6,145 nt of DNA. Origin: Gemmatimonadota bacterium (GTDB lineage: Bacteria; Latescibacterota; UBA2968; UBA8231). Positions 1-6,078 of this stretch are shown one piece after another. Every line of letters begins with the position of its first letter. The first letter of the stretch is position 1. The DNA lies in the NCBI GenBank assembly GCA_002712305.1, contig PATE01000035.1:8753-14897 (forward strand), read 5' to 3'. Below the pieces are notes generated by a model that had not been told where the DNA came from, ran no database searches, and saw nothing but the letters and a program-made list of their open reading frames with translations. A program made the translations under genes and the position numbers.

Positions 1-1
1 G

Positions 2-61
2 CGCCACAGCGACAAGGCGAAGACCATCACCTTGCGACGCGTGGACCTCGTCGCCCCCTGA
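2..61 (+). CDS. C-terminal tail of an unidentified protein (partial)
   Basis: Frame 2 reads 19 codons from the window edge to TGA at 59-61 and gives a peptide ending KTITLRRVDLVAP. All three forward frames are open at this edge. This one stands out because 18 of its 19 codons end in G or C by my count, against roughly half in the other two frames, which is what a GC-rich genome shows for a real gene. The peptide alternates charged and hydrophobic residues like a final beta strand. It is too short to assign to a family. The gene would converge on cstA, with 73 bases between the two stop codons. Confidence 0.45.
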   Translation, partial: RHSDKAKTITLRRVDLVAP

Positions 62-87
62 CGATTGGCCTGACCGATTGGCCTGAC
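62..87. repeat. Perfect 13-bp tandem duplication
   Basis: The unit CGATTGGCCTGAC occurs at 62-74 and again, identically and without a gap, at 75-87. It starts at the base after the stop codon of the partial gene at 2-61 and lies in the convergent gap before the 3' end of cstA. It looks like a small slippage duplication. The following bases (88 onward) keep only a loose resemblance to the unit, so there are two clear copies. Confidence 0.8.
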
Positions 88-111
88 TGATGGAACTGGC
101 TTGGGCTGACT

Positions 112-151
112 CGGCGACGGGTCGTGCCGCCGGCCTATCCTCCCGTCGCCG
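112..151. terminator. GC-rich inverted repeat over the cstA stop codon, possible terminator
   Basis: CGGCGACGGG (112-121) and CCCGTCGCCG (142-151) are perfect 10-bp inverted repeats separated by 20 bases. The cstA stop codon (135-137 on the plus strand) lies in the loop, and the right arm encodes the last residues of CstA. Neither strand has a T tract after the stem, so this is not a classical intrinsic terminator. It could be a U-less or Rho-assisted terminator, or an mRNA 3'-end stabilising hairpin, serving either or both of the convergent genes. The structure is seen directly; its role is inferred. Confidence 0.4.
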
Positions 152-1859
152 GCTCGACCTGGCTGCCTATCGGTTCTCTGGCCAGCATCGACAGCCCTTC
201 AGCTGACAGCCAGATCTGCAGCACCAGGGCGATGCAGCCGATGAGGAAGCTCGGAATATTGCCACTGTCAAAGAGCGAGCCGAGGGTGTGCACGAGCGCC
301 CAGGACGTGAAGACCATGATGATGAGCGCCGGTATCAGGGATACCAGAAAGTTGCGGCCCTGCTGACGCAGCCAGTAGCTGATCACCACGAGGGCCAGAC
401 CGGCGAGCAACTGATTCACACTGCCGAACAGGGGCCATAACAGCAGGGCGCCTTTTCCGCCTGCGCCATTGTAGAAGGCGAGTGCAGCGGCGGTCAGCAC
501 GGCGACCAACGTCGCCGCATGTCGTTTCGTCAGCACTTCGATCTTCAGATCCGTCGCCAGTTCGCTGATCACGTAGCGCTGAATACGCGTGGACGTGTCC
601 AGGGTGGTTCCCGCAAAGGAGGCAACGAAGACGCCCATGAGGACGACGGCGAACTCTTTCGGGATGCCGAGTGAGGCGATCATATTGGCGGCACCCACAA
701 CGAAGGCGCCCACCTTGGAACCGATTCCTTTGGCCGCCATCCACGATCCATAATGGGTCGCGAAGGCATCCGGACCAGTCAGCACCTGTCCGTCCGCGCT
801 CGTATAGGCGATGGCCAGCCCGGCTCCACAGCAGATCAGCACCGTCGTGGCAAGGAAACCCTCGGTCAGCATCGAGCCATAACCGACGAAACGCGCATCC
901 GGTTCACTCTCGACCTGTTTGGAGGACGTTCCACTCGATACAAGGCAGTGAAAGCCAGAGATAGCGCCGCAGGCGATGGTGATGAACAGGAAGGGCATCC
1001 AGGGTGGTGCGCCCTCTGGCGCCAGATTGAAGGCGGGTGCTACCATGGTCGGCGCCGCGACGAAAATACCGAGCACGACCAGGGCCATGGCGATCATCAG
1101 TTGCCATGCGTTGATAAAGTCACGCGGTTGAAGAAGAGTGGTCACACTCAGCGTAGAGGCGATATACGCGTAGATGAGAAGCAGGACCGTCCACACACCC
1201 GTGGCAGGGATTCCGGCGATCTCCGGCATGGGCATGGGGTAGGCGTCGCCGAGCATGATCGTGCCATACATGGCCGCCACAGCGAGGGCCGTGATCAGGG
1301 TCAGATTCATCTTGCCGGTCTGAATCGCTCGACCCATGACGATGGCGATAGGGATCTGTAACCATACGGGCAGGACCGCCTGCGGGTACATGTCGAAGAT
1401 GATGGCGATGACCATGCCGAAGATGGCGATGACGATGAGGACCGCGAGGAAGACGATGATGAAGAACATGAGCTTCAGGCGCCGATTCATCACCTTGCCT
1501 GTGATCTCCGCCATGGTGTGACCCTTGTGACGCAGCGAGATCACGAGGGCGCCGAGGTCATGTACGGCACCCATAAATACGGAACCCAAAAAGACCCAAA
1601 GCAGAGCCGGGACCCAGCCCCAGATGATGCCGATAGCGGGTCCCACGATTGGCCCCGTGCCTGCGATCGACGTGAAGTGATGGCCGAAGATGACCTGCTT
1701 CTTCGTCGGTACATAATCGACGCCGTCGGTCAATTCCTTGGAAGGCATCAGACGTTCGGCGTCGAGGCCGAAGACCTTCTGGCTCAGATACTTGCCATAC
1801 GTATAGTAGGCGACCATGTAGCCGATGAAGGCGACCACGGCGATTAGGATGGTTTCCAT
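135..1859 (-). CDS. cstA: CstA-family carbon starvation protein / peptide (or pyruvate) transporter
   Basis: This is an integral inner-membrane transporter of 574 residues, hydrophobic throughout. CstA proteins take up peptides during carbon starvation, and some relatives (BtsT/YjiY) carry pyruvate; the sequence alone does not say which applies. Family blocks visible in order are GHHFTSIAGTGPIVGPAIG (59-77), QPRDFINAWQL (244-254), SGFHCLVSSGTSSKQ (301-315), FAGTTLDTSTRIQRY (415-429) and LWPLFGSVNQLLA (474-486). It is shorter than Escherichia coli CstA (about 700 residues) but matches the shorter form of the family, and all core blocks are intact, so I see no truncation. The ATG at 1859 is supported by GGAG at 1870-1873, ten bases upstream. 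The protein then begins directly with a membrane segment (ETILIAVVAFIGYMVAYY). The gene lies downstream of the cyclotransferase on the same strand, 164 bases away, with its own likely regulatory region, so it is probably transcribed separately. Confidence 0.95.
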   Translation of the reverse strand: METILIAVVAFIGYMVAYYTYGKYLSQKVFGLDAERLMPSKELTDGVDYVPTKKQVIFGHHFTSIAGTGPIVGPAIGIIWGWVPALLWVFLGSVFMGAVHDLGALVISLRHKGHTMAEITGKVMNRRLKLMFFIIVFLAVLIVIAIFGMVIAIIFDMYPQAVLPVWLQIPIAIVMGRAIQTGKMNLTLITALAVAAMYGTIMLGDAYPMPMPEIAGIPATGVWTVLLLIYAYIASTLSVTTLLQPRDFINAWQLMIAMALVVLGIFVAAPTMVAPAFNLAPEGAPPWMPFLFITIACGAISGFHCLVSSGTSSKQVESEPDARFVGYGSMLTEGFLATTVLICCGAGLAIAYTSADGQVLTGPDAFATHYGSWMAAKGIGSKVGAFVVGAANMIASLGIPKEFAVVLMGVFVASFAGTTLDTSTRIQRYVISELATDLKIEVLTKRHAATLVAVLTAAALAFYNGAGGKGALLLWPLFGSVNQLLAGLALVVISYWLRQQGRNFLVSLIPALIIMVFTSWALVHTLGSLFDSGNIPSFLIGCIALVLQIWLSAEGLSMLAREPIGSQVEPATGG

Positions 1860-1889
1860 GCTGCAGCTTCTCCAGGGTCTGAAATTCGC

Positions 1890-1917
1890 GTCACACCACG
1901 CTTAACATGGGTGTGAC
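1890..1917. promoter_or_regulatory. Candidate operator: 8-bp inverted repeat upstream of cstA
   Basis: GTCACACC (1890-1897) and GGTGTGAC (1910-1917) are perfect inverted repeats with a 12-base spacer, 31 to 58 bases upstream of the cstA start. The right arm also opens an 11-base near-palindrome, GTGTGACACAC (1911-1921). The half-sites resemble the TGTGA/TCACA elements of CRP/FNR-type regulators but are in everted order (TCACA then TGTGA), with wider spacing, so this is not a standard CRP site. cstA is under carbon-catabolite control in enterobacteria, which makes an operator here plausible. The alternative is a hairpin in the mRNA leader. Confidence 0.4.
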
Positions 1918-1932
1918 ACACACGTCGGGCAA
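1904..1932 (-). promoter_or_regulatory. Weak sigma70-like promoter candidate for cstA
   Basis: Read on the minus strand, TTGCCC (plus positions 1927-1932) and CATGTT (plus positions 1904-1909) are 17 bases apart. They match the -35 and -10 consensus at about four and three of six positions. A run of six A (plus positions 1951-1956 read as T) lies upstream. Transcription would begin near 1897 and give a leader of about 37 bases. The inverted repeat at 1890-1917 would cover the -10 box and start site, a normal place for a repressor. The boxes are weak. Confidence 0.22.
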
Positions 1933-2023
1933 GCGAGCTTACAAGGGTTGTTTTTTCGCGCAGATCCGTGAGGTGAACAGGATCACGAGCTAAAGACGAT
2001 CGTCAGTTTTCTGGGGTGGAGCT

Positions 2024-2878
2024 TCAGTCGGCGGCGACCAGTTCGATCTCGAAAAGCCAGGGCCACAGCTTGCCGGTCACGAAGATTCGCTGTGTCTCTG
2101 AATCATAGGCGATGCCGTTGAGCACATTGGCTGATGCTCTCTCCCGCGAAGTGAGCAATCCGGCCAGGTCGATCCAACCGATCACACTGCCGTCGGCGGG
2201 GCTGATTCGAGCGATCAGTTCTGTCCCGAACACATTGGCCCAGATCTCACCTTCCACATACTCCAGCTCATTGAGGCGGCGGATCAGCTGTCCTTCTGCG
2301 GCCACCTCGATGCGACCGATTTCGGCGAAGGTTTCGCGATCGCGAAAGGTAATCACAGACGTGCCATCGCTCATGATCAGTCGCTGGCCGTCGTGCGTCA
2401 GCCCCCAGCCTTCCGATGTGTATTGGAATTCCTCTTCGACGGTGAAACTCTGTCGATCGTAGATGAAGCCCACTCGAGACTGCCACGTGAGCTGGTAGAT
2501 CCGACCGTCCAGAAGAGTGATGCCTTCGCCGAAGAACTGTGGATCCAAGGACACCTGCCGCAACACGCGCCCCGAGTTCAGTTCGATCTCGCGAAGACTC
2601 GCCGGCGGTAGCCCGGTGTTGGTCGCCATTCGATCGCCGCCACCGGTCCCTTCCAACAGAACACCGTCGTCGAAGACCAAGCCCTGCGTGAAGGCATCGG
2701 GGTCGTGGGGGAAGACGTTGACGATCCGATAGGTGTAGCGTCGAATGCCCTGCGGCGCATCGGAGTCGGCGGGGTCGTCGGTACCGTTTACATCGGCAGG
2801 ATCGGTCCCATTACAGGCGACGAAAACCGCCGCGCCACACAGGAGCCATCGGAGCGAGAATCGAAGGAAAGGGGGCAT
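2024..2878 (-). CDS. Glutaminyl-peptide cyclotransferase (glutamine cyclotransferase), probable lipoprotein
   Basis: The enzyme converts N-terminal glutamine of peptides or proteins to pyroglutamate with release of ammonia. It belongs to the plant/bacterial five-bladed beta-propeller type. From the ATG at 2878 the protein has 284 residues. Family signatures are HDPDAFTQGL (58-67), EGTG (76-79), FGEGIT (116-121), GWGL (157-160), LNELEYVEGEIWANV (202-216), NVLNGIAYD (251-259) and VTGKLWP (267-273). E76, N203 and K270 are my candidates for the catalytic Glu, Asn and Lys described for papaya and bacterial enzymes. The N-terminus (PPFLRFSLRWLLCGAAVFVAC) looks like a signal peptide with a lipobox-like end at C22; Phe at -3 is atypical. 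An Asp-rich linker with a repeated NGTDPAD/NGTDDPAD unit follows. The frame is open further upstream (in-frame ATGs at 2932 and 2959), but only the 2878 start puts the signal sequence at the N-terminus. No good Shine-Dalgarno precedes it. Confidence 0.88.
   Translation of the reverse strand: MPPFLRFSLRWLLCGAAVFVACNGTDPADVNGTDDPADSDAPQGIRRYTYRIVNVFPHDPDAFTQGLVFDDGVLLEGTGGGDRMATNTGLPPASLREIELNSGRVLRQVSLDPQFFGEGITLLDGRIYQLTWQSRVGFIYDRQSFTVEEEFQYTSEGWGLTHDGQRLIMSDGTSVITFRDRETFAEIGRIEVAAEGQLIRRLNELEYVEGEIWANVFGTELIARISPADGSVIGWIDLAGLLTSRERASANVLNGIAYDSETQRIFVTGKLWPWLFEIELVAAD
2864..2868 (+). promoter_or_regulatory. Shine-Dalgarno-like AAGGA that competes for the M20 start
   Basis: AAGGA lies eight bases before an ATG at 2877 that is in frame with the M20 hydrolase. 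That start would add 18 residues (MAQAYWLLPDPSSPYRSL) ahead of the start I prefer at 2931, which has no visible Shine-Dalgarno. However, the purine-rich run here is also the reverse complement of codons for the cyclotransferase signal peptide (PPFLRFS), so it may be coincidental. Confidence 0.3.
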
Positions 2879-2884
2879 GGCCCA

Positions 2885-2913
2885 AGCATACTGGTTGCTC
2901 CCAGATCCGTCGA
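2885..2913 (-). promoter_or_regulatory. Candidate promoter for a leaderless cyclotransferase mRNA
   Basis: On the minus strand, TCGACG (plus positions 2908-2913) and TATGCT (plus positions 2885-2890) are exactly 17 bases apart. Each matches four of six bases of the sigma70 -35 and -10 consensus. The -10 box ends six bases before the ATG at 2878, so transcription would begin at or next to the A of the start codon, giving a leaderless mRNA. This would explain why no Shine-Dalgarno is visible. The match is modest and could be chance. Confidence 0.25.
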
Positions 2914-2930
2914 GTCCGTACCGTTCCCTC

Positions 2931-4301
2931 ATGAAACGCCCATCCGAACACTTCGCCATCGACTGGGATCAGGTGAGCGCAGAGGTCACGGCGCTGCTTC
3001 AGGATCTCATTCGTATCGACACGACAAATCCGCCCGGAAATGAGATCCTTGCAGCTCAGCTGATCGCCGAGCGACTTGAAGCGGAGGGTCTGGAGCCAAG
3101 GATCTCCGAATCCGCCCCGGGCAGGGGCAATGTCACAACAAGACTCAAGGGCGGTGCCAACGATCCACTGCTGCTGCTGGGGCACACAGACGTGGTGGCT
3201 GTCGAACCAGAGAGTTGGACACACCCACCGTTCTCCGGCGCCCTCGTCGACGACTGTGTCTGGGGCCGTGGTGCCCTGGACATGAAAAACATGGTGGCGG
3301 CTGAACTGATCGTCCTGTTTCTACTAAAACGCCACAATGTCCGTCTGAATCGCGACGTGCTGTACGCGGCGACGGCTGACGAGGAGGCGGGCAAGGGAGA
3401 TCACGGCCCGGGGTGGCTGCTGGACCATGACCCCGATCAGATCGATGCACCCGTGATACTTACCGAGGGAGGGGGCCACGATCTCACCTTCGAAGGCAAA
3501 CGTTTCTACACGTGCCAGGTCGGGCAGAAGGGGATCTGTCGACTGCGCCTGACCATGCGCGGCCGTCCCGGACACGGTTCGGTGCCGCATGCCGATAATG
3601 CGGTCACTCTCCTGTGCGCTGCCCTGTCGCCGTTGGCGACAACGGACCTGCCCTTGCACCCGTCCCAGGGGCTACGATCGTTTCTCGGTGGTCTCGCCGA
3701 AGGTCAGGCGGATTCGATTTCCAAGGATCTGATGGCCGTCCTTGAGCCGGCCACGTCGGACGCCGCCCTTGAACGACTGCCGATCGATGACAAGACCCGC
3801 CTGTCGCTGCGATCCCTGCTGCGCAACAGCGTCTCCGTTACCCGTCTGGAAGCGGGAAGCAAGATCAACGTCATCCCTTCGGAGGCCACAGCGTGGATCG
3901 ATGGACGATTGGCTCCGGGGCAGACCCAGGATGGTTTCCTGACCGAGCTTCGTGCTCTGATTGGGGATCGGGTCGAGATCGACGTCGACCAGTACAGCCC
4001 ACCCCTGGAGGCCTCGGCCGATGCGCCCATGTTCCGTTGCATCGAACAGGTAATGAGCATCGTTGACCCAGGTGTGCCCGTCATTCCTTCTGTTTCAACA
4101 GGGGGGACAGACGCCAAACACATCGTGCCCCGGCGTCCCGACACGCAGGTCTACGGATTCATGCCGTATCGCCAGACGCCCGGCCTGGAGGAGGAGAATC
4201 TCATTCATGGCCACGATGAACGAACACCGGTGAGCGAGCTTCTCTTTGCCACCAGAGTTCTTTTCGATGTCGTCTGCCGCTACGGGGGGATCGAGGACTG
4301 A
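2931..4301 (+). CDS. M20-family zinc metallo-hydrolase (ArgE/DapE/CPG2/CPS1-like peptidase or deacylase)
   Basis: M20 enzymes are di-zinc hydrolases that cleave dipeptides, C-terminal residues or N-acyl amino acids. From ATG 2931 the protein has 456 residues, a normal length for the family. The set of family residues is complete: H85 and D87 in GHTDVV, bridging D117 in GALDMK, catalytic base E151 and ligand E152 in DEEAG, E179 in LTEGGG, and H426 in HGHDE. The dimerisation-domain block GRPGHGSVPH (211-220) and GGTDAKH (391-397) are also present. The N-terminal IDTTNPPGNE (29-38) is typical of the CPS1-like branch. No signal peptide is seen, so it is probably cytoplasmic. Substrate is undetermined, and I would not call it argE or dapE without genetic context. 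The start is uncertain: 2931 places IDTTNPPG at a usual distance from the N-terminus, while ATG 2877 has the better ribosome site. It is divergent from the cyclotransferase and probably heads a unit with the SGNH hydrolase gene 77 bases downstream. Confidence 0.92.
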   Translation: MKRPSEHFAIDWDQVSAEVTALLQDLIRIDTTNPPGNEILAAQLIAERLEAEGLEPRISESAPGRGNVTTRLKGGANDPLLLLGHTDVVAVEPESWTHPPFSGALVDDCVWGRGALDMKNMVAAELIVLFLLKRHNVRLNRDVLYAATADEEAGKGDHGPGWLLDHDPDQIDAPVILTEGGGHDLTFEGKRFYTCQVGQKGICRLRLTMRGRPGHGSVPHADNAVTLLCAALSPLATTDLPLHPSQGLRSFLGGLAEGQADSISKDLMAVLEPATSDAALERLPIDDKTRLSLRSLLRNSVSVTRLEAGSKINVIPSEATAWIDGRLAPGQTQDGFLTELRALIGDRVEIDVDQYSPPLEASADAPMFRCIEQVMSIVDPGVPVIPSVSTGGTDAKHIVPRRPDTQVYGFMPYRQTPGLEEENLIHGHDERTPVSELLFATRVLFDVVCRYGGIED

Positions 4302-4368
4302 CCCGCTGCCACCTGGACGCGCACGCCCCTTTTCGTAGTTTGCCCGCCCGCTGAATGACTACTGACAT

Positions 4369-4372
4369 GGAG
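4369..4372 (+). promoter_or_regulatory. Ribosome binding site that fixes the SGNH hydrolase start
   Basis: GGAG is six bases before the ATG at 4379. The earlier in-frame ATG at 4355 has no such sequence in front of it and would only add eight residues (MTTDMEIS). This decides the choice in favour of 4379. Confidence 0.65.
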
Positions 4373-4378
4373 ATCTCG

Positions 4379-5023
4379 ATGAGCGACTGGTTCGAAAACG
4401 ATACGACCTTCCTCTTTATCGGTGACAGCATCACAGACTGTGGTCGTCGCGGGGCTGAAGCCCCTCTGGGCGCCGGCTACGTGCGCGCCTTCACCGAGTT
4501 GGCCACAGGTCACCACCCCGAGTGCAACGTCACCTGGATCAATAAGGGCATCGGTGGCAACAAGGTGTCGGATCTGCGTGAGCGTTGGCAGGACGACGTG
4601 CTGTTTCATCGGCCTCATCGCCTGTCGATCAAGATCGGGATCAACGATCTGCACTCTCACCTTCGCGCCGCCCCGGAAGGTGTGTCACCCGAGCGTTTCG
4701 CCGAGCTCTTCGATGAAATCCTGAGCATGACACGCGAGGAACTAGGGCCCATTCCCATCGTCTTGCTCACGCCCTTCTACATCTCCACGGAGCGCTCTTC
4801 GTCGACAACGCTGCGTGGTCGCGTGCTTGACCTTCTGCCGTCGTATATCGAAACGGTCGTGGCCATGAGCGAGAAGTATCACACCAGACTCGTCCATCTT
4901 CACGACGTGTTTCAAGGGCATCTGAAGTACCGCGATGCCGACAACTTCTGTCCCGAGCCCGTTCATCCCAACCACACGGGACATACCATCATCGCCCAGG
5001 CGGTCTTTGACGAACTGAGCTGA
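4379..5023 (+). CDS. SGNH/GDSL-family hydrolase (esterase/acylhydrolase)
   Basis: This is a small single-domain serine hydrolase of 214 residues, normal for the family, with no signal peptide, so probably cytoplasmic. Such enzymes remove acyl groups (often acetyl) from carbohydrates, lipids or small esters; the substrate is unknown here. Block I is FIGDSITD (13-20) with nucleophile S17. Block II is GIGGNK (57-62), with G60 as the oxyanion glycine. Block III is GIND (87-90) with N89. Block V is EPVHPNHTGH (193-202) with catalytic H196. The usual block V is DxxHP, but here the acidic residue three before the His is Glu193, a conservative but notable change. The family resembles cytosolic lipase/acylhydrolase proteins of the type FIGDSITD...GxGYV. 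The gene follows the M20 gene in the same direction after 77 bases without a visible terminator, so co-transcription is likely. A strong terminator lies 20 bases after its stop. Confidence 0.9.
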   Translation: MSDWFENDTTFLFIGDSITDCGRRGAEAPLGAGYVRAFTELATGHHPECNVTWINKGIGGNKVSDLRERWQDDVLFHRPHRLSIKIGINDLHSHLRAAPEGVSPERFAELFDEILSMTREELGPIPIVLLTPFYISTERSSSTTLRGRVLDLLPSYIETVVAMSEKYHTRLVHLHDVFQGHLKYRDADNFCPEPVHPNHTGHTIIAQAVFDELS

Positions 5024-5043
5024 GGGAACCACAGAAAAAAGAA

Positions 5044-5079
5044 AGAGGGGCTCTCGTCAGCGAGAGCCCCTCTCTTTTT
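5044..5079. terminator. Bidirectional intrinsic terminator between convergent genes
   Basis: A perfect 13-bp stem pairs AGAGGGGCTCTCG (5044-5056) with CGAGAGCCCCTCT (5061-5073) around a TCAG loop. On the plus strand CTTTTT follows (5074-5079). On the minus strand the complement of AAAAAAGAAA (5035-5044) gives the T tract. It therefore fits both the SGNH gene, which ends at 5023, and the aldo/keto reductase gene, which ends at 5107. Confidence 0.95.
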
Positions 5080-5106
5080 GTGCAGCGTGGATGATGACTC
5101 GGTGTG

Positions 5107-6078
5107 TTATCGATAATCCCGACGAAGATCGAGCCAGTCCCGTTCCTGCGATGAAAGAGCAATGTCGAAGACGGCCGTATTGTTGTCCGCCTCGGCGGGC
5201 GTGCGTGCGCCGACGAGAGCATAGATGTCGAGCTCTGGATCCTGCAGAACCCAGGCGAGGGCGATCTGCGCCACGCTGGTGCCTTTCTCAGCAGCCAACT
5301 CGTGCACGCGATCGAGTCTTTGCCAGTTATCCTCGTGCCAGTACGAAGTCACGGAAGACCCGTCCATTTCGCCACGCAGAGATTCAGCATTGTCTCTGGT
5401 GAGTTGCCCGGAGAAGAATCCGCGGGCGATGCTCGACCAGGTGAACAGGGGCATCTTCTGCGACGCATACCACGCGCGGTCATCGGCCTTCCCCGGTCCT
5501 GAGATGCTCAGACACCCTTCCCAGGGGACTTCCTTTTCGTCGGCGAGGCTGTAGTTGGGACTGGATGCGACGAACCCGGTCAGTCCCTTCTTGTAGGCGT
5601 ACTCGTTGGCCGCCTCGATCCGCGAGGTGGTCCAGTTTGACCCACCGAAGGCCCGAATCCGACCTGCGTCGAGTTGCTCGTTGAGTGCATCCACGATGAT
5701 GCCAACCTCTACATCCGGGTCGTCTCGATGTAGAAGATGCAGATCGTGATAACCGGCCCGCTGACGAGCGAGAGAGTCAGCGAGGTCGGCGGCGATGTCG
5801 AAGGAGGTCACGCGCTTTCGATCGCCGGAATGATGGCAGCTTTTGCCCAGAACAAAGGCCTCCTCGCGCACGCCCCGCTCTTCCATCCAGCGTCCGAGGA
5901 CGCGCTCGCACGTGCCGCCGCCATACAGAGCCGCCGTGTCGAAGGACGTAATCCCCGCCGCCCACACAGCGTCGAGCAATTCGAAACCCTTCTCCATCTC
6001 CCGCTCGTTGAGCATGATCGTCCCGTGTAACACCCGGGAGATCCGCTTGGTGCTCCACTCAGGTTGTCCGTATTCCAT
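5107..6078 (-). CDS. Aldo/keto reductase family oxidoreductase
   Basis: This is an NADP(H)-dependent (beta/alpha)8-barrel oxidoreductase that reduces aldehydes or ketones, or oxidises sugars; the substrate is unknown. From ATG 6078 the protein has 323 residues, a full-length family member. The catalytic tetrad is D47 and Y52 (FDTAALYGGG), K79 (LGKSCHH) and H117 (LHLLHRDD). Further family blocks are AFGGSNW (143-149), ASSPNYSLA in the middle, and VGARTPAEADNN near the C-terminus, which belongs to the cofactor-phosphate region. No signal peptide is visible, so it is cytoplasmic. GGAAG (6088-6092) lies nine bases before the ATG, and the next in-frame alternative is a TTG at 6102. The frame has no stop upstream as far as the window edge, and those codons look codon-biased, so an N-terminal extension or upstream fused domain cannot be excluded. 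It converges on the SGNH gene across a shared terminator. Confidence 0.92.
   Translation of the reverse strand: MEYGQPEWSTKRISRVLHGTIMLNEREMEKGFELLDAVWAAGITSFDTAALYGGGTCERVLGRWMEERGVREEAFVLGKSCHHSGDRKRVTSFDIAADLADSLARQRAGYHDLHLLHRDDPDVEVGIIVDALNEQLDAGRIRAFGGSNWTTSRIEAANEYAYKKGLTGFVASSPNYSLADEKEVPWEGCLSISGPGKADDRAWYASQKMPLFTWSSIARGFFSGQLTRDNAESLRGEMDGSSVTSYWHEDNWQRLDRVHELAAEKGTSVAQIALAWVLQDPELDIYALVGARTPAEADNNTAVFDIALSSQERDWLDLRRDYR

Noticed and set aside
753-1361. 202-codon open frame on the plus strand opposite cstA
   Set aside because: It is fully antisense to a well-recognised membrane protein gene, its translation is rich in Arg, Gly, His and Asp with no recognisable motif, and such frames are common opposite GC-rich genes.
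1336-1521. Methionine-rich plus-strand open frame with repeated MAMTM-like segments
   Set aside because: It is a shadow of the Ile/Val/His-rich membrane segment of CstA on the other strand.
1941-1956. ACAA-GGG-TTGT followed by TTTTTT on the plus strand, terminator-like
   Set aside because: The stem is only four weak base pairs, and no plus-strand gene ends there.
1995-2004. Perfect 10-bp palindrome GACGATCGTC after the cyclotransferase gene
   Set aside because: It has no loop for a useful hairpin, and T-tract support is poor. Short palindromes of this kind are expected by chance in GC-rich DNA, so it is not called as a terminator or operator.
2745-2930. Long 5' extension of the M20 frame, starting at 2745
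   Set aside because: It runs antisense through the cyclotransferase signal peptide and linker, and the extra residues resemble no M20 N-terminus. The usual family N-terminus fits a start at 2931, or at most 2877.
2879-2959. Upstream starts (2932, 2959) for the cyclotransferase
   Set aside because: They would bury the signal peptide behind up to 27 polar residues and extend into the M20 coding region.
4355-4378. Earlier ATG for the SGNH hydrolase
   Set aside because: It has no Shine-Dalgarno, whereas the ATG at 4379 has GGAG six bases upstream.
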